In this document: positions 16,147-24,018 of the stretch, piece after piece
Position numbering within the stretch: position 1 is the first letter of the stretch
Layout: each line of letters opens with the position of its first letter
Source: an uncultured Clostridia bacterium
GTDB lineage: Bacteria > Bacillota > Clostridia > Lachnospirales > Anaerotignaceae
Assembly (NCBI GenBank): GCA_937901125.1
Contig: CALCGT010000003.1
Location: forward strand, 1 to 40,813
Direction of reading: 5' to 3'
DNA: 40,813 nt
Translations under genes and position numbers: made by a program
Notes under the pieces: model-generated
The model's database searches: none
Seen by the model: only the letters and a program-made list of their open reading frames with translations
What the model was told of the DNA's origin: nothing

Positions 16147-16177
16147 AGAATACTACCTGCCATAATGGGAGAGTCAA
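16147..16177 (-). promoter_or_regulatory. MerR-type promoter/operator with 19-bp spacer
   Basis: On the minus strand TTGACT (16172-16177) and TATTCT (16147-16152) are 19 bp apart. The spacer holds an imperfect dyad, CTCCCAT then ATGGCAGG. An over-long spacer with a dyad between -35 and -10 is the hallmark of MerR-activated promoters, and TTGACTCTCC matches what I recall of the BmrR-controlled bmr promoter. It lies about 40 nt upstream of the merR start, so it indicates autoregulation. Confidence 0.75.
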
Positions 16178-16190
16178 GGGAGAAAAAGAA

Positions 16191-16230
16191 AAAAAGCCAC
16201 CAATATCTGAAAAAGATATCAGCAGCTTTT
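16191..16230 (-). terminator. Terminator of the prmA-to-DUF896 operon
   Basis: On the minus strand AAAAGCTGCTGATATCT pairs with AGATATTGGTGGCTTTTTTT (a few mismatches in the middle), ending in a long T run directly after the DUF896 stop. Confidence 0.85.
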
Positions 16231-16232
16231 CC

Positions 16233-16412
16233 TCACTGTTCATCCACAAATTCGATTCTATCCATCTGAGCTTTAAAATTCGCACGGAATTTGATCAAAA
16301 ATTCCTGACGCAGCAAATTCTGCTCCACTTTTTCTTCTTCTGTCAGACCAACGGTCTTTGCTTTTCTTGCCAGTTCGTTGATCCGTTTCGTCAAGGGTGT
16401 CAGTTCCTCCAT
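16233..16412 (-). CDS. DUF896 (UPF0291, YnzC-like) small protein
   Basis: A 59-aa helical protein. The translation starts MEELTPLTKRINELARKAK and continues GLTEEEKVEQNLLRQEFL, then a helix ending RIEFVDEQ. This is the standard DUF896 layout: helix, TEEE turn, RQEFL/I(K/R)xFR motif. B. subtilis YnzC belongs here; its role is not established. AGGAG overlaps the stop of the upstream mini-lipoprotein gene, 8 nt before the ATG. It is last in the prmA-rsmE-desulfurase-thiI operon and is followed by the terminator. Confidence 0.88.
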   Translation of the reverse strand: MEELTPLTKRINELARKAKTVGLTEEEKVEQNLLRQEFLIKFRANFKAQMDRIEFVDEQ

Positions 16413-16414
16413 TT

Positions 16415-16549
16415 TTATTCTCCTATCACAGTAAAAATCGTATCATTCTCTACTTCGGGCAGGAATTCATCCTTCTGCCCGCATCCGCTGAAAAACAAGC
16501 CCAGCAGCAGAAAAAATAAAACCGCCTTACAAATCGATGATTTCTGCAT
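16415..16549 (-). CDS. Putative 44-aa lipoprotein overlapping the thiI 3' end
   Basis: A short frame begins with ATG inside the last codons of thiI and ends 3 nt before DUF896. The translation MQKSSICKAVLFFLLLG continues LFFSGC, a classic lipoprotein signal with lipobox FSGC (Cys23), followed by only about 21 acidic/polar residues ending TIFTVIGE. Both neighbours are tightly packed, and its end carries the DUF896 ribosome binding site. The ribosome binding site is weak (GGTGG), which suggests translational coupling to thiI. I know no family for it. It could be a chance signal-like frame. Confidence 0.55.
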   Translation of the reverse strand: MQKSSICKAVLFFLLLGLFFSGCGQKDEFLPEVENDTIFTVIGE

Positions 16550-17702
16550 TTGCCACCGCTTCTTCCAGTAATCGATCCAGTTCTGTCAGTTTATGCTCCG
16601 CTTTTTCGATATAGTTCAAACGGGGCTTTGTTACAGGATGCTTTGCCACGAAAACCGTACAACAGTCTTCGTAGGGACGGATGGAAATTTCGAAAGTGCC
16701 AATCTGTTCTGCTCTCTGGATGATCTCTGCCTTATCCATCCCTGCCAAAGGACGCAGCACAGGCAGGTCGCAAACAGCATTGATGACCTGAATGCCCTGC
16801 ATGGTCTGGCTGGCAACCTGACCTACACTTTCCCCTGTTACCAGAGCCAAGGCGCCATCTTTATGGGCGATCATTTCTGCCGCCCGCATCATGGCACGTT
16901 TCAGGTGGATAGTCAGTCTGTCATGGGCTGTGTTGTCCAGAAGATACAACTGCAATTCCGTAAAGGGAACCACATACAAACGGAATTCCCCTGTAAAATC
17001 CGCAATTCTCTTTGCCAGATCAATGACCTTTTCCTTCGCCCATTCACTGGTATAGGGAGGGCTATGGAAATATACGCCTTCCACTTCCACGCCCCGCTTT
17101 GCCATCATCCAGGTAGCCACAGGGCTGTCGATGCCACCGGAAAGAAGGCTGACTGCCTTGCCGTTGCTGCCGTAGGGCAAACCGCCGTAGGTGCGGATGA
17201 TCTTGGAATGGAGGTACACGCTGTTTCTGATTTCGATGTTCAGTGTCACATCGGGATTTTTTACGTCTACCTTCATATTGGGCATATTGTCCAGAATATA
17301 TGCACCAACCTCCATGCTCAGCTCCATGGAGTGCATGGGAAATTTCTTATTGGCACGGCGGGTATTTACCTTAAATGTCATTTCTTTATCGCCATAGAAT
17401 TCCTGCATATGCGCCAGAGATTCCTTGCAGATTGTGTCAAATTCCGCATCATCCAGACGGACACCGGGACAAATGGAATGGAGACCAAAAATCGTTTCCA
17501 GCTTAGGAATCGTCAGGTCATAATCCAGTTCACCGCCGCGGTCTTCTACAATCAGGCGACCGGGGTCACGGACAACATAGTAGTTGCCGTAAGAGTCCAG
17601 ATTTTTTCGGATCGCAGAGATCAGGCGGTTGATGAAGATATATTTATTGTTGCCGCGCATGGCGATCTCGCCGTATTTTACGATCAAAACCTTTTCTGCC
17701 AT
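16527..17702 (-). CDS. thiI: tRNA 4-thiouridine synthetase ThiI
   Basis: A 391-aa enzyme that adenylates and thiolates U8 of tRNA and may also pass sulfur to thiamin thiazole. An N-terminal ferredoxin-like plus THUMP region (~1-165) is followed by a PP-loop ATPase with SGGIDSPVA (~185), then CDLPVLRPLAGMDKAEI and YEDCCTVF near the end. The C-terminal rhodanese domain of the E. coli enzyme is absent, as is usual in Firmicutes. The ATG at 17702 (AAAGGAG 7 nt upstream) is correct; the frame stays open another 50 codons through the repeat upstream. It follows a cysteine desulfurase gene, which should supply the sulfur. Confidence 0.95.
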   Translation of the reverse strand: MAEKVLIVKYGEIAMRGNNKYIFINRLISAIRKNLDSYGNYYVVRDPGRLIVEDRGGELDYDLTIPKLETIFGLHSICPGVRLDDAEFDTICKESLAHMQEFYGDKEMTFKVNTRRANKKFPMHSMELSMEVGAYILDNMPNMKVDVKNPDVTLNIEIRNSVYLHSKIIRTYGGLPYGSNGKAVSLLSGGIDSPVATWMMAKRGVEVEGVYFHSPPYTSEWAKEKVIDLAKRIADFTGEFRLYVVPFTELQLYLLDNTAHDRLTIHLKRAMMRAAEMIAHKDGALALVTGESVGQVASQTMQGIQVINAVCDLPVLRPLAGMDKAEIIQRAEQIGTFEISIRPYEDCCTVFVAKHPVTKPRLNYIEKAEHKLTELDRLLEEAVANAEIIDL

Positions 17703-17720
17703 TATTTTCTCCTTTTCTCT

Positions 17721-17853
17721 TGAGGCTCTGCCCCAAACCCCGGCAGGGAAATAATTCCCTTGCACCCCTATTTGCAGCAAAATGTATATTTTGCTGCGGT
17801 ATCGGGTCGAGGGGGTGACCCCCTCTTGGGAGTTTGAGGGTGAAACCCTCAAG
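17721..17853. repeat. Palindrome-rich dispersed repeat, copy A
   Basis: A 130-nt string of hairpins between the desulfurase gene and thiI: GCAGGGAA/TTCCCTTGC (one bulge), GCAGCAAAAT-GTAT-ATTTTGCTGC, GAGGGGG-TGA-CCCCCTC, and TTGAGGGT-GAA-ACCCTCAA. Its left third (GGCTCTGCCCCAAACC, GGCAGGG, CTTGCACCC) recurs in diverged form at 19030-19085. It is presumably a REP-like extragenic element inserted in the operon, transcribed and read through. Confidence 0.7.
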
Positions 17854-17857
17854 GTTT

Positions 17858-19006
17858 TTATCTATTATATTTTCGGAAGAAGGGAACTAACTCATTCAGA
17901 GCGGCTAAGCACTCTTTCGCCTCTTCCACCGTATTATACCGGCAGAAGCTGAAGCGGATCGCCCCTTCTATCTCCTGAAACGGCAAGCCCATAGCTGTCA
18001 ACACAGGGCTGCCCACTTTTTTCTTACTATCACAAGCAGAGCCAGCAGAAACCACGATGCCCTTACTTTCCAAGGCATGCAGCAATACCTCACTGCGGAG
18101 CCCTTTGAAGGTCACATTCAGCACATAAGGGCTGGCATCTTCCAGAGAATCACCGTTCAGCTGCGTATCGGGCATAGCAAGGATGCCTTCCAGCAGGACT
18201 TTTTTCACTTCTCTCACATGCTCAATGCTTTCCTTCATGGCTTTGAAGGCTTCATCGCAGGCAACACCTAGAGCCGCTGCACCAGGGCCGTTTTCCGTAC
18301 CAGGACGCTGGCCTCTCTGCTGACCGCCCCCCAGCATCAGGGGTTTCACTTTCAGGCCTTTTCTCATATACAACATCCCAACGCCCTTGGGACCATGGAT
18401 CTTATGAGCGCTCATGGTCAGCAGGTCGATCTTCATTTTTTCCACATCAATGGGGTATTTGCCAAAGGCCTGCACCGCATCCACATGGAACAGGCAGTTA
18501 GGGTTCTTTTCTTTGATCAGCTTACCGATAGCTGCGGCATCTTGAATTGTCCCTGTTTCATTATTGACCAAAATGATGCTCACCAGAACCGTATCAAGAC
18601 GGATGGCATTTGCCAGTTCTTCCAGAGAAATGTGTCCCTGTCTGTCTACCTTTAAGAAGGTAATTTCGCATCCCTGCTCTTCCAGATGCTTCATGGGATT
18701 TTTTACAGCAGGATGTTCAATTTCTGTTGTAATGAAATGCTGTCCCTGTCTTTTATAGCCTTCCGCTGTACCGTAGATAGCCCAGTTGTCGCCTTCTGTA
18801 CCGCCGCTGGTAAAGAACACCTCTTCATATTTACAATGGATGCCGCGGGCGATAATCTCCGCCGCATTTCTGATTTCCTTTTCCGCTGCCAACCCCATAG
18901 CACTGACAGAGGCAGGATTGCCATATTGTTCGCAGAGCATCATGCTCATTTTTTCCGCCACAGAAGGCAATGCCCTCGTCGTAGCAGCATTATCGAAATA
19001 AATCAT
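17858..19006 (-). CDS. Cysteine desulfurase (NifS/IscS-like)
   Basis: A 382-aa PLP enzyme that takes sulfur from cysteine as a persulfide. Motifs: IYFDNAATT start, GGTEGDNWAI, EHPAV, the PLP lysine in SAHKIHGPKG (~205), and the catalytic cysteine in SAGSACDS (~325) on a short mobile loop. Sitting directly upstream of thiI, it is most likely the sulfur donor for tRNA thiolation, like the NifZ-ThiI pair of Bacillus, rather than for FeS assembly. No iscU/nifU is present. An AAAGGAATGAGATAA leader precedes the ATG. Confidence 0.93.
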   Translation of the reverse strand: MIYFDNAATTRALPSVAEKMSMMLCEQYGNPASVSAMGLAAEKEIRNAAEIIARGIHCKYEEVFFTSGGTEGDNWAIYGTAEGYKRQGQHFITTEIEHPAVKNPMKHLEEQGCEITFLKVDRQGHISLEELANAIRLDTVLVSIILVNNETGTIQDAAAIGKLIKEKNPNCLFHVDAVQAFGKYPIDVEKMKIDLLTMSAHKIHGPKGVGMLYMRKGLKVKPLMLGGGQQRGQRPGTENGPGAAALGVACDEAFKAMKESIEHVREVKKVLLEGILAMPDTQLNGDSLEDASPYVLNVTFKGLRSEVLLHALESKGIVVSAGSACDSKKKVGSPVLTAMGLPFQEIEGAIRFSFCRYNTVEEAKECLAALNELVPFFRKYNR

Positions 19007-19029
19007 TTATCTCATTCCTTTCTGAGCCT

Positions 19030-19142
19030 TTAGAGACGCTGTCTCCAAACCTCTGGCAAGGACGTTGTCCCTGCACCCTACGAGGGGATAATCCCCTCTC
19101 CCCTATTCGCTTTCGGCATGAAAAAGACTTTCTCATGCCATT
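19030..19142. repeat. Palindrome-rich dispersed repeat, copy B, plus a hairpin
   Basis: The segment GACGCTGTCTCCAAACCTC, then TGGCAAGG, TTGTCCCTGCACCCT is clearly related to copy A at 17724-17768. It continues with GAGGGGA-TAA-TCCCCTC and ends with GGCATGA/TCATGCC (19118-19141). It lies between rsmE and the desulfurase gene. The terminal hairpin has no T tract in the operon direction, so it should not stop transcription of the operon. Confidence 0.65.
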
Positions 19143-19143
19143 T

Positions 19144-19869
19144 TTATCCTAATTCATATAATAATAATGCCGTCGTCATCATCCCGGCCGTTTCCGTCCG
19201 CAGGATGCGTTTTCCTAAGGTGATGGGCGTAATGCCGTTTTCCTGCGCCAGTGCGATCTCTTCCTCAGCAAAACCACCTTCGGGGCCAATGAAAACGCCG
19301 ATACTTTCGCCTTGGAAACCCTGCACAAATTGACGGATGCCCGTTTCCTGTTCCTTTTCATAGGGAATGATAGCACCGTCTAATTCCCTGGCTTCCACCA
19401 CAGCTTCCTTGAATTTCAGCACCTGCTGACCGATTTCGGGGATCTTACCTCTGCCGCTCTGTTTTGCGGCGGCTTCGGCGATCTTCTGCCAGCGTTCCAG
19501 TTTCTTGCTTTCTTTTTTATCCAGTTTTACGATGGCACGTTCGGTGCTGACCGCCACGATGCGGTCTACTCCCAGTTCCACACATTTCTGAATAATCAGC
19601 TCCATTTTATCCGCCTTGGGCAGCCCCTGATACAAAGTGATCTTTGTCTTAGGCTCTGTTTCGCAGACCTCATTAGAAAGGATATCCAACAAAACGCCCC
19701 GCTCCAAAGATACGATGCGGCACTGATAGTCCATGCCCTCCCCATCGCAGAGGGTAAGTTCCTCGCCCTCTCTCGCCCGCAAAACGGTTTTGATATGCTT
19801 TTCATCCTCCCCGAAGAGCTGCACCTGTCCACGGCTGATGTCATTTTTGTTGAAGAAAAATTTGGGCAT
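19144..19869 (-). CDS. rsmE: 16S rRNA (uracil1498-N3)-methyltransferase RsmE
   Basis: A 241-aa SPOUT-family enzyme that methylates N3 of U1498 in 16S rRNA. Start MPKFFFNKND; N-terminal PUA-like barrel; C-terminal knot with the SAM-binding GVFIGPEGGFAEEEI and the LGKRILRTETA end, both diagnostic of RsmE. The ATG at 19869 is preferred over an upstream GTG at 19878 because AGGGG lies 8 nt before it. It is downstream of prmA with a 5-nt gap, the common prmA-rsmE order. Confidence 0.95.
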   Translation of the reverse strand: MPKFFFNKNDISRGQVQLFGEDEKHIKTVLRAREGEELTLCDGEGMDYQCRIVSLERGVLLDILSNEVCETEPKTKITLYQGLPKADKMELIIQKCVELGVDRIVAVSTERAIVKLDKKESKKLERWQKIAEAAAKQSGRGKIPEIGQQVLKFKEAVVEARELDGAIIPYEKEQETGIRQFVQGFQGESIGVFIGPEGGFAEEEIALAQENGITPITLGKRILRTETAGMMTTALLLYELG

Positions 19870-19874
19870 CCTTC

Positions 19875-20852
19875 TCACCCCTCGTACCTAGATGCGATCG
19901 CCACCCAGCCTTTTTTCTCACGAATATCTTCTACCTTGAAGCCACCTGCTTCCAGTGCCGCCAGAACGTCCTCTTTCCGTTCGGTGATGATGCCGCTGGA
20001 AAGGAAGATACCGCCATCTTTAATATAATCGGGCACCTGCTTTGTCAGGGCGATAATGATATCCGCCACGATATTGGCTTCTACCATATCGTATTTTTTA
20101 CCGCTGTATTTCTGGTGCAGTTTTACATCCTCCAGGATATTCCCGGCGCATACATGATACTTTTCTCTGGGGAGATGATTCATGTCGCTGTTTTCATAGG
20201 CGATATGGATAGCATTGGGGTCGATATCCACGGCATCCGCTTCCTTTGCATCCAGCAGCAGAGAAGCGATGGATAAAATACCGCTGCCGCAGCCGATATC
20301 CAGAACCATATCATCTTTTTTCACATATTTTTCGATCAGCTCCATGCAAAGCTGTGTGGTTTCATGGGTACCTGTACCAAAAATATGACCGGGGTCGATC
20401 TTCAAAATGATCTTATCTGTTTCTTCTGTCAATTCTTCCCAGGAGGGCTTGATCATGATTTTTTCGCCCACAGGGAAGGGTTTGAAATACTTCTTCCAGT
20501 TATTTGCCCAGTCCTCTTCCTGCACATTTTTCATGGTCAGCTCCAAAGAACCCAAATCCAGTTCCTTTTCGGATTCCTTTACAGCAGCCAATGCGCCTTT
20601 GATCTGGGCCAGCTGTTCTCTGCCATACAGATTATCTCTCAGGAAAAAGGTAATGCCTGTTTCCAGCTGATTTTTTTCTTCCACCAGTTCATCAGCTACA
20701 TAGTCCCACTCTCTGTTGGGATTTTCCAAAAATTCTGCAAAGTCAGAGGTATCGTGGATCATCAGACCCGTCAGCCCACACTGATACAACACGCCCTCCA
20801 CAGGTTCCAGCCCCATCTGGCTGGTAGATACGAATACTTCGATCCATTCCAT
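19875..20852 (-). CDS. prmA: Ribosomal protein L11 methyltransferase PrmA
   Basis: A 325-aa SAM-dependent enzyme that trimethylates ribosomal protein L11. N-terminal substrate domain (WIEVFVSTS), GTGTHETTQL, then SAM motif I DIGCGSGILSIAS (~183), DIDPNAI and the NIVADII motif. The start has AAAGGAG upstream. First gene of the operon prmA-rsmE-desulfurase-thiI-lipoprotein-DUF896. The leader contains a hairpin at 20954-20972. Confidence 0.95.
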   Translation of the reverse strand: MEWIEVFVSTSQMGLEPVEGVLYQCGLTGLMIHDTSDFAEFLENPNREWDYVADELVEEKNQLETGITFFLRDNLYGREQLAQIKGALAAVKESEKELDLGSLELTMKNVQEEDWANNWKKYFKPFPVGEKIMIKPSWEELTEETDKIILKIDPGHIFGTGTHETTQLCMELIEKYVKKDDMVLDIGCGSGILSIASLLLDAKEADAVDIDPNAIHIAYENSDMNHLPREKYHVCAGNILEDVKLHQKYSGKKYDMVEANIVADIIIALTKQVPDYIKDGGIFLSSGIITERKEDVLAALEAGGFKVEDIREKKGWVAIASRYEG

Positions 20853-20953
20853 TGGGATAGTCTCCTTTCAAAATATAGTCCGGGAAAGAGAAACCGCCCG
20901 TAGCAGGAAACCTTCCTGCCATCGTCGCTTTCTCCTTCCTTAATATACAACAT

Positions 20954-20972
20954 CCACAGACAAAGTCTGTGG
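20954..20972. other. Perfect 8-bp hairpin in the prmA leader
   Basis: CCACAGAC-AAA-GTCTGTGG, about 100 nt upstream of prmA. No T tract follows. A strong AAGGAAGGAG box with an ATG lies between it and prmA, but that frame only runs on as a shadow of prmA. Confidence 0.45.
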
Positions 20973-21013
20973 AACAGCCGCTTACGTTTTCTGCGGTCAT
21001 ACTATAAAAACAG

Positions 21014-21047
21014 GAAAAAGCCGTCCGAAAAATTGGTAGACGGCTTT
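21014..21047 (-). terminator. Terminator of the sugar nucleotidyltransferase gene
   Basis: On the minus strand AAAGCCGTC pairs with GACGGCTTTTT around a 13-nt loop, 4 nt after the stop codon. Confidence 0.9.
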
Positions 21048-21050
21048 ATA

Positions 21051-21785
21051 TTATTTGTCGTAGAGCTCGCATACTTCCCGATAGCTTTCGGGTGTACCGA
21101 TATCATAGCATTCCCCTTCAAAGGTATAGGCATAAACTTCTTTTCTCCGATACAGCCATGCAGGGAAGTTCCCGGGAGCATCGGGCTTATTGCCCGCCGC
21201 CAGGTATTCGGCGATCATGGGAACCGTTTCCTTTTTATAGAGATATGCGGCAAATACTACCGTATTGGACTTGGGTTTTGCGGGTTTTTCTTCGATATCC
21301 AGGACTTTTCCCTTTTCATCCAGCAGGGCAATGCCAAACTGGGACAGGGCCGCTTCATCCTCCCAAACCTTTACACAAACACAGTCCCGATCTTTCCGAT
21401 GGAAATAATCCACATATTCTCTCAGGGAATATGTAAAGAAATTATCACCAGCAATGACCATCAGATCATCGTCGATCTTCATTTCATCGATGACGAAAGA
21501 AATGTCGCCGATGGCGCCTCTCTTATTAGAGTCATCTGTGGTGCCGTCGTTCAATACTGTGATGGGGGCACAGCTTTTGGCTTTTTTTGCCCAATCCTCG
21601 AAATCTTTGGCAAATTTATCGTTGGAAACAACATAAATCTCGTCCAGTTCTTCGATAGTATCCATCTGTTCTACGATATGATCAATGATTGGTTTCTTAC
21701 CAATGGGGAGCAAAGCCTTCGGCGTATGCAGTGTCAGGGGATATAATCTTGTGGCATAGCCCGCCGCCAAAATAATGGCTTTCAT
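21051..21785 (-). CDS. Sugar-phosphate nucleotidyltransferase
   Basis: A 244-aa NTP_transferase-fold enzyme making an NDP-sugar. The signature AIILAAGYATRLYPLT is at the N-terminus, KALLPIGKKPIIDH follows, and metal-binding VIAGDNFF is near residue 120. The protein resembles single-domain glucose-1-phosphate thymidylyltransferase/RfbA-type or phosphocholine cytidylyltransferase-like proteins; base and sugar cannot be fixed from sequence. It follows the pseudouridine synthase gene by 24 nt with a GGAGG ribosome binding site and ends at a terminator. Confidence 0.85.
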   Translation of the reverse strand: MKAIILAAGYATRLYPLTLHTPKALLPIGKKPIIDHIVEQMDTIEELDEIYVVSNDKFAKDFEDWAKKAKSCAPITVLNDGTTDDSNKRGAIGDISFVIDEMKIDDDLMVIAGDNFFTYSLREYVDYFHRKDRDCVCVKVWEDEAALSQFGIALLDEKGKVLDIEEKPAKPKSNTVVFAAYLYKKETVPMIAEYLAAGNKPDAPGNFPAWLYRRKEVYAYTFEGECYDIGTPESYREVCELYDK

Positions 21786-21809
21786 CTTCTCTCCTCCTTC
21801 ATGTGTCTC

Positions 21810-22784
21810 TCATCCATCCTTCCCGAAAAGGCCATCGCAGATCTCCTGCAATGTTTTCGGCAAAGGAGCCGTCATTTCCTTTCCATACAGGTAACCTAGA
21901 GGGCCATCCTTTTCCTTCCATTCCACACGGATAGCGTGGAGAAACTGATTGGAAAGGGCATATTCTTCCCGGAACTTTTGATTGGAATGTTCCGAACCAT
22001 ATTTTCTGTCGCCCAACACAGGATGTCCGATGGACTGCATATGGGCACGAATCTGGTGGGTCTTCCCTGTAATCAGGTGGATCTCCAGAAGGGTATAGCC
22101 CTTTGCACAGGCAATGGGGCGATATTTTGTCATCGTCTTTTTCCCGCTGCCTTCCCGTTTGGAAATGCGCACTTGATTTTTTTCTTCATCCTTCGTCAGA
22201 TAGGCTGTGATCTCCCCGGCTTCGCGAATTTCTCCGGCAACCAATGTCAGATAATATTTATCTAGCTTATGGCTGCGAATCGTCTCATTCACCGCCTGCA
22301 CCCCCTTCAGGGTCTTCCCTGCAATAACGATGCCGCTGGTGTTTCTGTCCAGTCGGTTGCAGAGAGCAGGGGTGAAGCTGCTGTCCGCTTCAGGCAGATA
22401 CTGCCCCTTCTGATAAAGGTAATATAAGATTTGGTCGATCAAAGTGTCCTTGTCGCTGCTTTTTTCCGGATGGGTCAAAAGCCCTGCCGGCTTGGAAACC
22501 ACCAGGATATCATCATCCTCGTAAACGATGGCAAAATGACGCTTTGCCTCGGCAACGGTCTTTTCCTCCATAAAGGAAGAAATAGTCTCCTCCGCCAGAT
22601 AAAGCTGGAGGGTATCGCCCGCTTTCAGCAGTTCGCTACCCTCCGCTCTGCCGCCGTTGTATTTGATGCGTTTTTTCCGCAGCATCTTATACAGAAAGCC
22701 CTTGGAGGCCTTGTTCATATATTTCAGCAGGAACTTGTCCAGCCTTTGATTTTCCTCATTTTTGGTGATTCTGATCTCTTTCAA
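21810..22784 (-). CDS. RluC/RluD-family 23S rRNA pseudouridine synthase
   Basis: A 324-aa enzyme that isomerises uridines in rRNA. N-terminal S4 RNA-binding domain (RLDKFLLKYMNKASKGFLYKML), then a RluA-type catalytic domain with NRLDRNTSGIVI, whose second Asp is catalytic, and TGKTHQIRAHM. It probably starts with TTG at 22784, since GGAGG lies 7 nt upstream and no better codon exists. It is 18 nt after prfB, likely the same operon. Confidence 0.92.
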   Translation of the reverse strand: MKEIRITKNEENQRLDKFLLKYMNKASKGFLYKMLRKKRIKYNGGRAEGSELLKAGDTLQLYLAEETISSFMEEKTVAEAKRHFAIVYEDDDILVVSKPAGLLTHPEKSSDKDTLIDQILYYLYQKGQYLPEADSSFTPALCNRLDRNTSGIVIAGKTLKGVQAVNETIRSHKLDKYYLTLVAGEIREAGEITAYLTKDEEKNQVRISKREGSGKKTMTKYRPIACAKGYTLLEIHLITGKTHQIRAHMQSIGHPVLGDRKYGSEHSNQKFREEYALSNQFLHAIRVEWKEKDGPLGYLYGKEMTAPLPKTLQEICDGLFGKDG

Positions 22785-22802
22785 GGCTTTTCCTCCAGAG
22801 AA

Positions 22803-23907
22803 TTAGCTGTGGATCCATGCCAGATATGCGCTGATAAAGTTATCGATTTCGCCATCCATCACAGCATCGACCTTACCTGTTTCTTCACCGGTACGATGAT
22901 CCTTTACCAAAGTGTAGGGCATGAATACGTAGGAACGGATCTGGCTGCCCCAGCCGATTTCCTTCACATCCCCACGGATTTCCGCCAGCTTCTGCATCTG
23001 TTCTTCCAGCTTCAAGGCAAGCAGCTTACTTCTCAGCATCTTGAAGGCTTTGTCCTTATTGGCAAACTGGCTTCTCTCTTCCTGGCAGGCTACCACTACG
23101 CCTGTAGGGAAGTGAGTGATACGGACAGCAGAGGATGTTTTATTGATATGCTGACCGCCGGCACCACTGGCTCTATAGGTATCGATACGGATATCGTCTG
23201 CTTTGATCTCGACTTCTGTGTCGTCTTCGATTTCTGGCATAACATCGCAGGAAGCGAAGGATGTCTGCCGTCTGCCGGCACTGTCAAAGGGCGATACCCG
23301 CACCAGACGGTGAATGCCCTTTTCGGATTTCAGGTAGCCGTAGGCATTTTCCCCGTTTACCTGAATGGTAACAGATTTCAGCCCTGCTTCATCCCCATCC
23401 AGCATATCCAGTACTTCAACTTCGAAGCCCTCTTTTGCAGCCCATCTGGAATACATACGGAACAGCATGTTGGTCCAGTCGCAGGCTTCTGTGCCGCCTG
23501 TCCCTGCATGGAGTGTCACGATGGCATTATTGCGGTCATACTCACCATCCAGCATCGTTGCGATGCGAAGTGCTTCATATTCCGCAAAAAAGGAGTCGTT
23601 CATTTCTTTGACTTCTTCGTATACGCTGTCATCCTGCTCTTCGATGCCCATTTCGATCAATGTCAGGATATCCTCGTATTTTGTCATCAGGTCTTCATAT
23701 TTTCCGACCTTATTTTTCAGTGCTTTCAGCTGCTGCAGTGTTTTCTGGCTCTTTTCCAGGTCATTCCAGAAATCAGGGTCGGCAGAAAGCTCTTCTAATT
23801 CGGTTATCTTCTCCTTGGCGCCAGCGACGTCAAAGTGAAGCCCCCATTTCCTCTAATTTTTCGTCGTAAGCAGAAAGGCCCAGACGGATCTGTTCTAACT
23901 CGAACAT
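22803..23907 (-). CDS. prfB: Peptide chain release factor 2, programmed +1 frameshift
   Basis: RF2 recognises UGA/UAA stop codons. The gene has two overlapping frames: 25 codons from the ATG at 23907, then CTT TGA C at 23835-23829, where the ribosome slips +1 to read GAC. The product is 367 aa, the normal RF2 length. Domain evidence: GTGGTEACDW, the SPF anticodon-like tripeptide (RVSPFDSAGRRQTS), and the catalytic GGQ in ASGAGGQHINKT. A GGGGG run lies 5 nt before CTT as the internal Shine-Dalgarno-like stimulator. The start has AAGGAG 10 nt upstream. Autoregulation: low RF2 lets the ribosome pause at TGA and shift. It is followed closely by the pseudouridine synthase gene. Confidence 0.95.
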
Positions 23908-23934
23908 TAAAAATCATCTCCTTCATAATGAAAT

Positions 23935-23940
23935 ATTATA
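23935..23940 (-). promoter_or_regulatory. Candidate -10 of prfB
   Basis: A perfect minus-strand TATAAT about 27 nt before the start codon; the -35 (TGTTAA at 17 bp) is weak. It lies in the 111-nt gap after the C39-like gene. Confidence 0.4.
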
Positions 23941-24018
23941 ATGAATAGATTGATCTGTTAACAGAGCCGTCCATCCAAGCAGAAATGGGCTGTTTGAATG
24001 AATTCTCTGTATAACTTC

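Noticed and set aside
20743..20919. Small gene with a strong AAGGAAGGAG box upstream of prmA (frame starting MAGRFPATGG)
   Set aside because: After ~26 codons it is only a shifted reading of prmA, with no recognisable features.
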